Assembly (NCBI GenBank): GCA_947646735.1
Contig: CANTFK010000020.1
Coordinates: 62,001-126,000, forward strand
Reading direction: 5' to 3'
Length of the DNA stretch: 64,000 nucleotides
Source: Peronospora farinosa
Taxonomy: Eukaryota; Oomycota; Peronosporomycetes; Peronosporales; Peronosporaceae
Part shown: positions 1 through 11,058 of the stretch, one piece after another
Layout of the letters: the number at the start of each line of letters is the position of its first letter
How positions within the stretch are numbered: position 1 is the first letter of the stretch
Made by a program: the position numbers and the translations under genes
The notes under the pieces: model-generated
The model's database searches: none
What the model was told of the DNA's origin: nothing
What the model saw: only the letters and a program-made list of their open reading frames with translations

Positions 1-2029
1 CACTACCAATCGGAGCATTTTCGAAATATTGTCGGGCGGATGGCTCAAACTCATCGAAATCTAGCAAATCTCCAAGCCGATCCAGCATCATCTGGAAATC
101 TTGCGTAGATACATTCACCTTGCGTTTACTCATGAATGGCAGGATGTGCGGCAGACCCGCTTGGCACACGCGGTATACCTTACCACCCTCCGTAGTTTCA
201 TTGCGCTCAAACATCTTGAGCCCGGCAAACACAACCTTCAGCTTTTTGCGCTTCATCTCCTCCAGCAAAGCCATCGTGATGCTTTCAGTCACAAACGTAA
301 CAGACTTTGCATCTTGCGAACGTGTTATCAGCTGTTCTGCCGGGAAGTCAGGAGATACGCCGTAACACTCACGCACATTGGTCCAGTTGTCAACACCGAA
401 GGCCACATAAACCTCGCTCTTCTTGTTGCGGCGATCATCACGACGGTCTTTTCTCCGCAGCTGTACTTCATCACACGCTGACATTTGCGTCTGTGCCTCA
501 ACCTTGATGCCGCTAGCTGCAGCATCGTTCATCAGAGCTGCCTCGTCGTCCACCTTAATTTCTGCAGTCTTCACGGTCACCTTGGCCTCTTCAATCTTCT
601 CTTCTGATGTGCTGGTAGTTTTCTCAGCCTTTTCTAACGCGCGTTCCTTCTTATCGTGAGGAGTTGGTGCTACCTTTTTGATTAAGCAGATGAAGAACCC
701 GCCAGTGTTTTCATCCTGAGGCAGGCAACGCATACAGCGCTCCAGGTGAAGATCCGCAGCCTCCTTCTCCGTAGGCGGGAACATCGTAGCACAGATTTTA
801 TCTTTAATCTTGTCTTTCTTGTTTTCTTCAACATAGGTTTCGTAGGACGTGTGATCCTTCAGTTTCGAGTCCAGCACCTTCCAGGTGCTGATACCTGGAC
901 GGCGTTTTAGCAGCGGCAAAGTGTTTGTCACATCCACAAGTTCAAGCGAGCCTTTGCTCCATCGCAACAAGTCAGCCACCACAGCTTCGTTTTCAAGCGG
1001 GTTGAACGTACACGTCGAGTAGCACATGTTGCCTCCAACCTTCAGCAGCGACGCACCGCGCTTAGCAATTTGCAGCTGCAGCGGGTGTAGAGCAATGCCA
1101 TTCTTGGCGCTCCAGCTTTTCCAGATAAGCGGATTCTTGCGCAAAGTGCCGTCACCACTACAAGGTGCATCGCACAAAATACGGTCGAAAACCCCTTCAC
1201 TTTCTGTTCCATCCTTTCCAAGGAACGGAATGTTTTGAGCTTCATGGCACGTGACAAGCAGCGCAGGCGAGTTAATGCGTTTAGACTGATGCACCAGCAT
1301 ATACGCACGCTTGAGGTCCACGTCGTTGGCTACCACAACACCAGTAGGGGTCTTGCCCGTCACAAGCTCCTGTGAGTGCAACGACTCCAGCAGCTGCGAC
1401 GTCTTGGAGCCAGGGGCAGCGCACATGTCCAAGACTTTGTGATGTGGCTCTACGCCTAGTACAAGAGGAGGGATCATACTCACCGCCTCCTGACGAGTGA
1501 TACTGCCACTGTCCGAGAGCTCAACGAGCCAAGACTGAAACTCCTTCAAGATCGGCAATTTGCGTACCCGACGACGTTCAACTGACCACGTAAATCCACG
1601 GTTATCAGGGTACCAAGGCATCAGGCTAATAGGCTCCACAGGCTCATCATCGACCACAAGACCATCAAATTTGAAATCCTGCTCAATATGGTCCCGAATA
1701 CTGTCCCAAAAAACGACACAAAAAATGAGCCCAAAAAAAAAGTATTGAAATAAGTTGCAACATCAACCAATCAAAACTCACCAATCAGCAAATGGACAGG
1801 AACTATTGATACGAAAAGTCGTAGGAAGTGGTGTCGCCAGCGCTTTCTTAAACGCCGTCCAGTCGGAATCTGCCACGATGTTTTGCGCTTTGTAGTACAC
1901 GTCAAAGTTCTCATTCTCATAGACCCAGTCGGCAAATTTGTCAGCACGCCAATCCTCTGCTTTTCCATCAGGACGTGACTTCTTATTGCCACGACCACCA
2001 CCTCGTCCATTGCGTGATCTTTTACCCAT
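1..2029 (-). CDS. NSUN2: NSUN2/Trm4-like RNA cytosine-5 methyltransferase (3' end outside window)
   Basis: SAM-dependent m5C methyltransferase of the NOL1/NOP2/Sun family; family members modify tRNAs in the nucleus. The start is the ATG at 2029-2027. Exon 1 is 2029-1782 and exon 2 runs from 1700 to the left edge. The intron is GTGAGT...CAG, and joining the exons gives ...FADC then IRDHIEQDF. Exon 2 carries SAM-site motif LDMCAAPGSKTSQ, motif DAPCSGDGTLRKN (about 1150-1190) and YSTCTFNPLEN with the second conserved cysteine, so both catalytic cysteines are present. The N-terminus is basic and glycine/arginine rich (GKRSRNGRGGGRGNKK), which suits an RNA-binding nuclear protein. The reading frame is still open at base 1, so the C-terminus is not seen. 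NSUN2 is the best fit among NSUN members because of the GSITRQEAVSMIPP stretch ahead of the SAM site. Confidence 0.93.
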
Positions 2030-2190
2030 TTTTTGTGCTAAATGAAAAATGATGTGGTGGCCACGAACAAAAGTTACTCAAATATGAATGTGCCCAATTC
2101 ATGGGCTGAAACTGTAAGATTTAATGTGAATGTTATGATAATCTAGTGGATTTTATTACTTTTCAGAACCTATCGACTGCCTGTCATATA

Positions 2191-3213
2191 TCATGCAAGT
2201 ACTGCTGCACACACGGACACGTCGTCGCGTTTGCCTTGCTTCTTATGCGCAAAAGCAAGTAAGTTCGACGCACTGTAGAAAGCTAGTTGACGCACGCGAC
2301 GCTCCTTGACAAATGCAGCACGTTTCACGTTTAAAGATGGAATGGTCTCGCACTTTTGTCGAAATCGCTTAAAATCCTCAGACTCAACGGTTTTGTTGAC
2401 CACCAGCTCATTTAACGCTTCAAGGCAGAATCCTGCAGCTGAGACGGCAAAAGGAATGAACTCTGTGGTGCATGTGAATGTTTCCTTGGCACGCTGTACT
2501 GTCCTTCGTGCCATTTCCTCTGCTATTCCACCTTTGGATCGAGGTAACGGCAAACTTGCTGCCGATGCGACACAGGACGCGATATCGTCCACGTACAGAT
2601 TATCGTGTACGCCATCCGAGAATAAGAAACACACATCACCAGCTTCGTACGTGAAGGCTTGTATCTGGACGTCGGCTATATAATTAATGGATTGGTTGCT
2701 GGATACCACGGCAGGTACATTGAAGTCGTAGATAATCGAGTCACTCTCGAAGACAAGATCGCCGGATCGAAATACCACACACTTGCAGTCGCCGATCGTG
2801 TATACAAACATCTGACGCGAATTCTCGTCAAAAAACACAGCCGAGATGGTCGAGTCAAGTCGACCTTTACGCTTTGCAAGCTTGCATGCGCTCCTGGTCG
2901 CTGCTTGCATGCTCTGGCTAAAGTCTTCGGCACAGAGCGGCTCCTCTCGTGTTTGCTTGCGCAGTTTTGCCAGCTTTGACAGCGTTTCAGCCACCAGCAT
3001 CCGAGCCAGCACGCCAGACGACTTGGCCGTGCCGGACACGCCGTCGGCTACCACCATGTAAGCGGGACCAAAACCCACAGCATCGTCGCCATGGAACGAG
3101 TGCGTCGCGCTGCCCACGGATGAAAAGCAGCCATGCGCTTTTTTCTTATCATCAATTTCGTGCAGAGCCTTGCGCGTGCGCATACGGTCCAGCAAACAGT
3201 GAGCAGCGTTCAT
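2191..3213 (-). CDS. PP2C-type protein phosphatase (PTC7-like)
   Basis: Metal-dependent Ser/Thr phosphatase of about 340 residues. Visible PP2C motifs, in order: HSFHGDDAVGF, VVADGVSGTAKSSGVLA (the ADGVxG metal site), GDCKCVVFRSGD, LFSDGVHDNL and, near the C-terminus, KRDDVSVCAAVLA (the DD-x-s metal aspartates). This order matches the short PTC7/SpoIIE-like class rather than the longer plant PP2Cs. The open frame extends upstream to about 3393 but without an ATG. A pyrimidine-rich tract ending TTTGACAG lies just before the ATG at 3213-3211, so I infer either a 5' UTR intron or an unseen upstream coding exon. It lies about 160 bp downstream of the start of the methyltransferase gene, on the same strand. 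Confidence 0.82.
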   Translation of the reverse strand: MNAAHCLLDRMRTRKALHEIDDKKKAHGCFSSVGSATHSFHGDDAVGFGPAYMVVADGVSGTAKSSGVLARMLVAETLSKLAKLRKQTREEPLCAEDFSQSMQAATRSACKLAKRKGRLDSTISAVFFDENSRQMFVYTIGDCKCVVFRSGDLVFESDSIIYDFNVPAVVSSNQSINYIADVQIQAFTYEAGDVCFLFSDGVHDNLYVDDIASCVASAASLPLPRSKGGIAEEMARRTVQRAKETFTCTTEFIPFAVSAAGFCLEALNELVVNKTVESEDFKRFRQKCETIPSLNVKRAAFVKERRVRQLAFYSASNLLAFAHKKQGKRDDVSVCAAVLA

Positions 3214-3860
3214 AGCCAGCTGAGATCTGTCAAAAGGAAGAAAGAGTGAAGAGCGACGAGTGAAGAGCGAAGAGAAACAACACAACGTGGTGACGTCTGC
3301 ATTGCCCCCATCCCATAGCTGAAACGGTCGACGACGTATAGTTTTTACTTCAATGTAGCCGGTAAATTTACCGGATAGTCTTTTAAACCACACGATGATG
3401 AAATGGTTACAATTGACAGTATCCGGACTATACGTGGTGTCACGTTCTATTGTTCAAGGTCTCATAGCAATGACCGTTACCAGCGCTGAAAACACCGCAT
3501 TAAAGTGGCTGCTGCGACAGTGCGAAAACGCTTCCGGTGCGACCGTTTTATTGCTAGTCGAGCGACGATTGGTTTCTCGTGCCTCAACTTTCACGTAATA
3601 TGCAATTTGTCGACAGGAATGGAAGACGCCGTGCAGTAATGTGCACTTTTTCTCTAAAATTTACACTCCTAATCTGACTTTCAATGCTGCGACGGAACAG
3701 AATTACAATAACACATTGTCGACGTATTGCATGGATACATTTGAGCTCGAAAGAGAACAGTTTCCATACAAGAAACGGCGTGGTTAGAGCGAGTACATGT
3801 ATACACGTGCGCTACTCGTCTGTCCACAAAAAAGTGTGATCAGCAAGTTGCCATCGTTTT

Positions 3861-4894
3861 ATGTTGCTCGAGTCTTACGTTGCGTCGAATCAAGCTGGGC
3901 TATTTATTCTGTCAATTGCGCCGATGCCGATGCAAAGTAACGCCACTAAGCTCAAACTGCTGCTATTGAGCGATCTGAAGGGACAGATTCCACGCGTGAA
4001 TCAGCTGTGCGAGGAGATGGTAAGCTCGGACGACTGCAATGTAGACGCTGTTCTTGTAGCTGGCGGTCTAGTCGCTAAGCGAGGACCACAAGACTACGAG
4101 GTGCTCGAGGCCGTGGCGGCTGCTGAAGGAGATATGATGGCGCTTATCTCGCGGCTTGAGATGATCATATGCCGCGTACTGTACATTCCAGATGAAGTAG
4201 ATCGCTGTCAATTGCATTATGTGAAGCATCATTGAAGGAGGACTGAACTGTCTTTTGGCTGGAACAAATGAGCAGAACGATCCACCCACAACACGCAGCA
4301 TTGTCCTCTCGACGCCATCGTTGACGCAATACTCGTCGAATGTATATTGTCAAGAAGAGCAATTGGTCGAAGGCGTGACAGTCATGGGTGAAGCACGATA
4401 TTTCAAGTACGTTGTAATGGACGATCTAGTTGGGGTCAAGAAGAAAAGGGCGCTAAAGCAGTCATTGTATGCTTCAGATTGGTGAAAGATGGAAAGAACC
4501 CGATGCAGGACCGTGATATGGTGCTAGTACTACGTGACTCGGCGTTTCAGGCTCGTCTACCTGATGTAGAAAGCTCTTTTTTTGCTGGTTTGCTACCCAT
4601 GCTACAACCCAATAAACCAGAGGAGCAGCAGGCGCTGGAGATCATTGGTGGCAGTGACCAGCATCCACATGCACAGCTTCCATTCATATATCCAGGTACG
4701 TTTTGCACTGCTCGGTACTTGGTATCAGATGGACATTTACAGATATTTCGGTAGCAGGTTCGTTGCGGTTGGGGCAATATACTATCTTACAGCTGGAAAA
4801 AGATCCTCTTGAAGATACTTGGGATGTTGCAGCCGTTATATCCCATCAGCTGGAGAAAAAGGACGACGACGACGACGCTCATTCCACATACTAG
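3861..4894 (+). pseudogene. Degenerate metallophosphoesterase-like gene with apparent frameshifts
   Basis: Fragments in different frames read as one calcineurin-like phosphoesterase fold. The first is LKLLLLSDLKGQIPRVNQL ... DAVLVAGGLVAKRG (3930-4085), which resembles the D-x-H / GD-x-x metal site but has lost the histidine. It is followed by SIALCEASLKED, then LNCLLAGTNEQND, then KAVIVCFRLVKDGKN, then GSDQHPHAQLPFIYPG. A spliced last exon (intron 4696-4757, GTACGT...GCAG) gives SLRLGQYTILQLEKD and an acidic tail ending at 4894. Continuity needs three single-base shifts near 4200, 4243 and 4435, all of the same sign and at C or G runs. This is either a decaying gene or base-calling indels in a real one. 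The metal ligands look degenerate even in the intact parts, so catalytic activity is doubtful. The start may be the ATG at 3861 or one near 3924. Confidence 0.5.
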
Positions 4895-4989
4895 AGCAAA
4901 GCTAAAACGTTATTGTCATTTTTTACGTCTAGATTGGTTATTCTTGTAAACTCAGTCGAAATATCACCTTTTTTCTCGGAATATTGAAA

Positions 4990-7470
4990 ATGTGCGACTC
5001 ATGGGAGAAGTCTCAAGATGCTTCAGGTATACGGGAACTAGAGCAGCTACGCGTCTTGGCCATGTACGAATTTGATCCACCACTATCGAACCAAGAGCTA
5101 TGGACAGCATTGCGTACGTTTGGAAACCGCACAGAAGACGCTTATCAATATCTCAAGACCAGTCGTCGACATGAAGATTCCGTTACAATTCCTACATCTG
5201 CTGTTATACTGAATAAAAGTATAGCAACATATGAAAAAGAAGGCGAGAAGAGGCGTTTAAGTGCATTGTCTGTGGATAATAACGGTACACCCAAGAAACG
5301 ACACAAGGATACGAACTTTGCATTGCTAAACTGGGAAAACGAAGAGAATTGCGACAAAGAGACAAGTCTAGCGACAGAGAAGGATAAGGAGGTACTACTT
5401 ACAACTGTTGACTGTACTAAAGCACAACAATTGTTGCTTGAAACGGTGGAAGATCAGGTTGCTGCTAGACAAGTACTACGCCATTCGGAATGGATACATG
5501 ACTTTTGGAAGGTTCTGCACGTGCTACCAGAGACTGAGGTGGCAATGCACTTGAATTTGACGGTAGATGCATTGACTATGTGGTTAAAAGAAGCAGAAAC
5601 GCAGGATGTACATGATATTCAGACACGAGGAACGGCATTGGTGGTTGAGGTGGCTGCGAGTCTACCACGTAATGTGACAGATGGTCAGGAGAGTATTGCG
5701 TGTTCACTGAAGGATCAAGTGCTATCAGCGAGCGATGAGGAGATAGCAGGTGTCGTGCATGCTAACAATAATGCCGCTAATTTGAGTGCGATTGCCCGCG
5801 CCAATGCTGCAAAGCATGCGATCGAGTGTCTTTCTTCTGCTTGCAAGGCTTACATGGATCAGCTAAGCCAATTTTCACTGTCGAACGAAACGAGCTGTAA
5901 GGAAAAGGCTCATGCTGAAACGGCACTTGAAGCAGTGAACCTAAAGTTAGTTAGGTTAGTGGACGAGAGTACGGGTGATGTGACAAAAGCTGAACGTGCA
6001 CTGTCAGATGCCAAAGAGAGAAAGGAAGCCCGGTCATTGCAAATTGTACAATATGTGCAGAAGCGACACGAAGAATTAGTCACTGCGGGTGAGACGAACG
6101 CTTCAGCTAGTATTCAGTCTGTCATTGAAGTTTGGAAGCAAAACGACGTCGAGGTGCAGGCGCTGTGGAGATATCGCAGCGAAAGTGAACGACAGGTGGA
6201 GAAGTCTGTGCGTGCATTGACAGTTGCTCAGCACGCATTGACGTTTCACAAGAATCTGTCAATGCTATTCGCCAAAGTTCGCGAACGGCGCGAGAAAACC
6301 CTTTTGGACACCTTTAAAGACCTGGAAGAGGAACGTGCGAGTTCAAAAGCCCGTGCGGCAACGGCACTTAATAACCTCATTCCAATGCTCACGCATGCAC
6401 TGTTCAATTACTACGAATTTCACTCTGTCCAGCAGTCCAAGGCGAAGAAAGAGCTAGAAAAACAGGAGAAGGCTCTAGCAGCCCACAATGAGTACTTTGG
6501 TGACTCGGCACCAATCAAGAAGGGTGACATTGAGCGTCGTATTCGTGAATTTGAAGGAGTGACGCAGAGCTCAATGCAAATGATCATGGAGATTGCGGAA
6601 GGCCAGCAGCAACTCTGGGAAAACAAGCATGCAGTACTATCAGAATCAGTCCGCCGTGTGCTCATTTGCGAGTTTAAGGCCTTATGGTTGCAACTGAATG
6701 GGTCGATGCGAGATGTCGTGAAGAAGTTTGTGATGGCAATCGAGGGAAGTGCAGGTGGTGTTGTGGCTGTCGAGTCCACAGAAGCCCAAAAAGCTCAACA
6801 AGAAGCTGTCAGTCCTGCGTTTGTCACGACAATTGATTTGGACGAGCAGATGTTTCCAGCGTTTACAGTTCCAGCCTTTCCAAACAGCCATAATGAAGCG
6901 GTAACGCCATACCGAACGGCAATCTCAGCTATTGCTGCTTCAAATGAGGACTCACATACTTCCAGCTCGCCGATAACTCCCAAGGAGTTTGACAGCACGA
7001 GCATTGCCATGACAGTCAGCTCAACCACCTTAAAGCCGACCAAAAGCAACGAAACGATGGTAGCTTCTTCACTACCCCAAGAAACATCAAGTGAGTCGCG
7101 TAAATCGCGCCATAAGTTTGCTGCCGGTTCTGTCCTGTATTCAAAGGTCAACCTTGGCGAAAACTGTACGCAATTTGTCCGTGGTGTTGTCGTGAAACAG
7201 TTGGATAACGACATGTACCTGATACAATACGATAATGGTGACAAGTTTTCGGTGAGGAGCTCATTCCTGTTTACCAAGGATCTGGTACGTTATGATGATG
7301 GTGGAGTGATGATGAATATGGCGATAACTCTGACTTGATACTTGTATTTGTTGTACGTGGTGTAGATGGAACAGAATCAAAAAGCTGCGAACGTGACAAT
7401 GTCCCATGAGGATATGGAAATGGAGGATCTCGAGCACAAATCGAGTGAGGGAACTTGTGTCATTATGTAG
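4990..7470 (+). CDS. Large coiled-coil protein with Tudor-like C-terminus and CAAX box
   Basis: I do not recognise a named family. Exon 1 (4990-7284) encodes 765 residues. It has an N-terminal UBA/CUE-like helical segment (about residues 15-55, NQELWTALRTFGNRTEDAYQY), a long Ala/Glu/Lys-rich helical and coiled-coil middle (about 230-560), a Ser/Thr-rich linker, and a Tudor/Agenet-like barrel (FAAGSVLYSKVNL...LIQYDNGDKFSV, about 710-760). Read straight through, the frame stops at 7338. However, GTACGT at 7285 and GTAG ending at 7365 define an intron in phase 0, and the second exon adds 34 residues ending S-S-E-G-T-C-V-I-M. CVIM is a classical farnesylation box. ATG 4990-4992 is the first in-frame ATG. 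The mix of a chromatin-type reader and a lipid anchor is odd; the spliced end is inferred from phase and canonical splice sites. Confidence 0.72.
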
Positions 7471-7623
7471 TCACGTTGAGGAGGAGATGATTGAGTATTG
7501 AGAGTAAGTAACCGAGCAGGTCATTGTCTTTTTAGTAATACATAAAACAAGTGCCGACGCCGCCTTTGCCTTTTTTGGCCTACGATTTCGTCGGTCTTTT
7601 TTTCCGAGGTTCCAGAGTATCTC

Positions 7624-10600
7624 ATGAGTTCTTGTTGTAGTGAAGAGAGCGGCGTATGGCAAGAAAAGTTGAAGCAGTTACAGGTCAGAGATCTACTGCT
7701 TTAGGTCTATTAGTTTTTCGCTTTACTAGCGCTTTAGTTGAATTGCTCATAGCAGCTCAAAGATTGTCATCGATCGTCTCGTTTAATTGGTGCTGTTTGA
7801 CGTCTTTGTTTGATAGAACGAGTTGGTGTTGGCCCAGTACGAGGCACAAAAGTGGAAGGAAAAGTATTTGGTCGAGAAGAGACGGCGGCAAAAGACAGTG
7901 AGGGATTTTTTGGATCTTGTGGTGCGCACGGACCGTAAATCAAATGAAGTTATGGACTCGAACGGTGTTGGAGGCGTAGCGATATCTCCTTCTTTGTTCA
8001 GGTCAGTTATTACAATGCTGTCGAGCTATACGACATGACGTGCTTCTTTCTTGTGACTTTGTTTGCATTTGATTGGAGGTAGTCCAGATCATACGGCGGA
8101 TCTACTGAGTCCGACATTGTCGTCATTTGATTTTGATGACGACTCAAGTGAAGACGACAGTGAGGACATTGACGTTCAGACGGCAGAAACTCCTCCTTCG
8201 CTTGTGGAAAGAATAAATCAGGAATCTGAAGTGAACGAGGATGGAGATAGTGGAAAGCTTGACTCGCCAGACGATCAACATGAATTACCATTGAGCTCGT
8301 CGATAGACCTGGAGCTACGAAAGCGACACTCGCTGATGCATCACTTGAATGCAAATGCACCGTATTCACGACGTATTAATCGCTCGTCGACCATGGACTC
8401 GGCTTTGGAGGCTTTTGGAGGGTTGTCACAATTCATGGATGGGATGAATAGTGGTGACAACGGGCAAGCGCAGCAACAACATCTCATGAACCGCATGATG
8501 TATATCAACGCGTCATCACGTGATCTCTGGCAAGCACGAGTTCATCGAAACAAAGTTCATAGTGTGGCCCGTTCTAGTATGCATCTCAAGCACGAGCACA
8601 TCTTTGAACACTTCTTTGTCACGGGAATGGTTCTAAGTGATGCAGAGCGACACTATCAGCCTTCAGATCTTACTAGATATTGGAAGCCCAAGCTACTGTA
8701 CGACTTTCCTAACAACGTACGCAGGTTTGTTTTGTTTTGTTGTTGCGCGAGAAATGACTGTGAATCGTGCATATTGTTTGTAGCGGCTAGACGACCCACC
8801 TGATGACACTGTTCCCGATTTTTGCTTTCCAAGAGGTGTCCCTCTTCTAATATGTACACCTGATCAAGCGACATCTATCCAAGGTGTAGCAGTGTCGAAG
8901 TGGTTTACCGAATTTGAGCCACTTCAGAGTCATATTGAGGCCTCAGAGACAAGTGGGTACACCTTCCGTCTTACAGGTGCAAAGGGTGAGGTGTTATATG
9001 GATTTTGCATTGCCATAATGAGGGAAGCGACAGCAGCAGGAGATACCTCAGGTGGAAGTGATTCGAAGAGCCCTCGCGCTAGCTGGACCCCAAGCTGTCG
9101 AGATGAAAGTTCTGCCTCTCCATCTAGCAAAGGAAATCGAATGGCAATGACGAAAAAGATGGCACCGATGTGCTACTGCTTCACATCCAAGTTTCCTTTC
9201 TATCGCTTTCACTTTGCGGTATGTGTACCAGAGCTGTCCATTCAGGGTTATTATAAGTCGATTCAGCCGCTAACATGAATGTGATTGTTTTGAATGATAC
9301 ATCAATTGTCTACCTGTAGCTGTTACGAATGATCGTCGAGAATGAGTTGGAGCAGCACCGGCTTTTATCCACAGCAACGGGAATCAAAACTAGAAAAGAC
9401 GAGGAGTTTGAGATAATCTTGAGACCACGGCTGGATCTTGCGATAGAATTCACTATTTTCCATGAAGAAAACCCTCGCATGAGAGAATCATCCAGAGATT
9501 TGGAAAAGGAAGGACGTAGCAATTTGGCATCAATTTCGACAAAGCTGAACATTTCTTTGATAGATCGACGTGTTGTTCTGAGTGAAGATGCAAGTGTAAG
9601 AGTCCACAGAAGTGAAGACAGTCAGTTGGAAACAAGAAAGCAACCTAGCCAACTTCGAAAAAGCCTTAGTACTGATGACATTGGCTCGTATAATGTTACG
9701 AACGAGTGTATCATGGATAAACCGATGGTCAAGAGCATTGACTTGGATCAATCAAAAGAATACGAGCGCGTCAAGGTTGGTGATATTTTGGAAGCGGTTG
9801 ACAGCATTGCAACTGGTACGACCAATTATGTACTATTAGCTTTAGCATCCCCTTCTCACTCCGTGGTGTTTGCATACTGCAGCGTCCATGAGCTTTGAGC
9901 AAACGCTGAAATTGCTAAAAAGAGGAAATAGGCCGATGCGTCTACGCTTCCGTAGATCGGCTATGACTGAACAGGCATCACCGCCAGCTTCGAAACGATT
10001 AACGCATCGACAGTGCTTATTAACTACTTCAGTCGATGTACGTTCATTGTGTCTAGCTCCGAGCCGTGCTGGAAATTGACCCAATATTGATGTCGCTGAA
10101 CTTGAATAGGTCTTACACCGAGCACGACGGATGAAGATAAATGATCCGGGGCACTGGTCTACGGCTCGATTTCCTACGTTCGATTTCAGTTATCAGTTTC
10201 CCGAACGGCACTCCGATCGATGGTCCATTGGGGTTGTATTACGCTTGTTGACACCAGACAAAGTGGTCGAGATTATGGCCTATTTGTTGCTTGAGAAACA
10301 AGTTGTCATCATGAGTGACAGCCCCGCCAAGGTATCAGCCATATGCACGGCACTACTGTTGTTGCTCTCCCCATTCCATTGGCAGTCGACATACATTCCC
10401 CTGTTACCATCAGGGTTACTTGACTTCTTGCATTCGCCGGTGCCATTCCTTGTGGGCTGTCATCCGCTTCCTGAAACATCCCAGTGGTCCGACGTTTTCT
10501 TTTACGACATTGACAGGGACTCTATTGCTGTCCCGGCTGTGATGAGGCACTTAGGCCCATCGTCCATGCCCAATGGCGTGGAACTTTGTCGTTTGCTTCA

Positions 10601-11000
10601 GAAAGCTAAAGAGCGCTTTTGCGCGTTGCGCCCATCAGGCAAGCCATGGTATGAGCTGTCCGACGAGCAAGACATGATCATTACGCTCACACTGCAGGAA
10701 GCAGGCATTTTTCTGCGTGATCTTGGTTTCGACATTTCTTCGCAAGACCTGGCAGCTTCGATTTCAGGTAAGTAATTGATCCTAAAACATTTCATGACGC
10801 TGCTTCTTTTGACTGTACGTGCATTCTTATATCCACCAGGTGGTCAAAGCTTTTACAACAGCTTACAGGAAGAGGTGGCCAAGGAAGTACGAAACAGCAT
10901 TTACCAAGATTATCTGGACAAATTTACACAAACGCAGTTATTCTGCCAGTATTACGAAAGCTTACTGCAACCGAAGCCACAAGAGAAATCTCAAACATAA
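7624..11000 (+). CDS. DENN domain protein with embedded PDZ-like segment
   Basis: Probable Rab guanine-nucleotide exchange factor, 927 residues, eight exons: 7624-7683, 7817-8001, 8083-8716, 8784-9218, 9320-9815, 9883-10037, 10110-10767 and 10840-11000. All junctions are GT-AG and keep phase. Order: a short N-terminal helix, an acidic Ser-rich linker, uDENN (PDFCFPRGVPLL ... CYCFTSKFPFYRFHFA), then an insert with the second half of a PDZ-like domain (ERVKVGDILEAVDSIAT joined to ASMSFEQTLKLLKRG). The cDENN core follows (VVLRLLTPDKVVEIMAYLLL, QSTYIPLLPSGLLDFL, PVPFLVG), then a dDENN tail. DENN proteins act on membrane traffic. The exon 6 to 7 join (SVD to VLHRARRMK) is the least certain. The gene starts about 150 bp after the CAAX gene, on the same strand. 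Confidence 0.88.
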
Positions 11001-11058
11001 CGCTGGAACACGGTGATCAAAATAATCGAGATGATGTTCTTCATTTTGAAATGGACGT

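Noticed and set aside
101..659. Several plus-strand open frames (for example 101-481 and 423-659)
   Set aside because: They lie antisense to the clear NSUN2-like coding exon and have no protein-like conservation pattern.
3395..3598. Plus-strand frame of 67 codons upstream of the PP2C gene
   Set aside because: No family likeness or splice partner; it probably lies in the divergent promoter region.
6420..7277. Minus-strand frames of 119 and 160 codons
   Set aside because: They are shadows of the long plus-strand coiled-coil coding exon; codon use and composition fit the plus strand.
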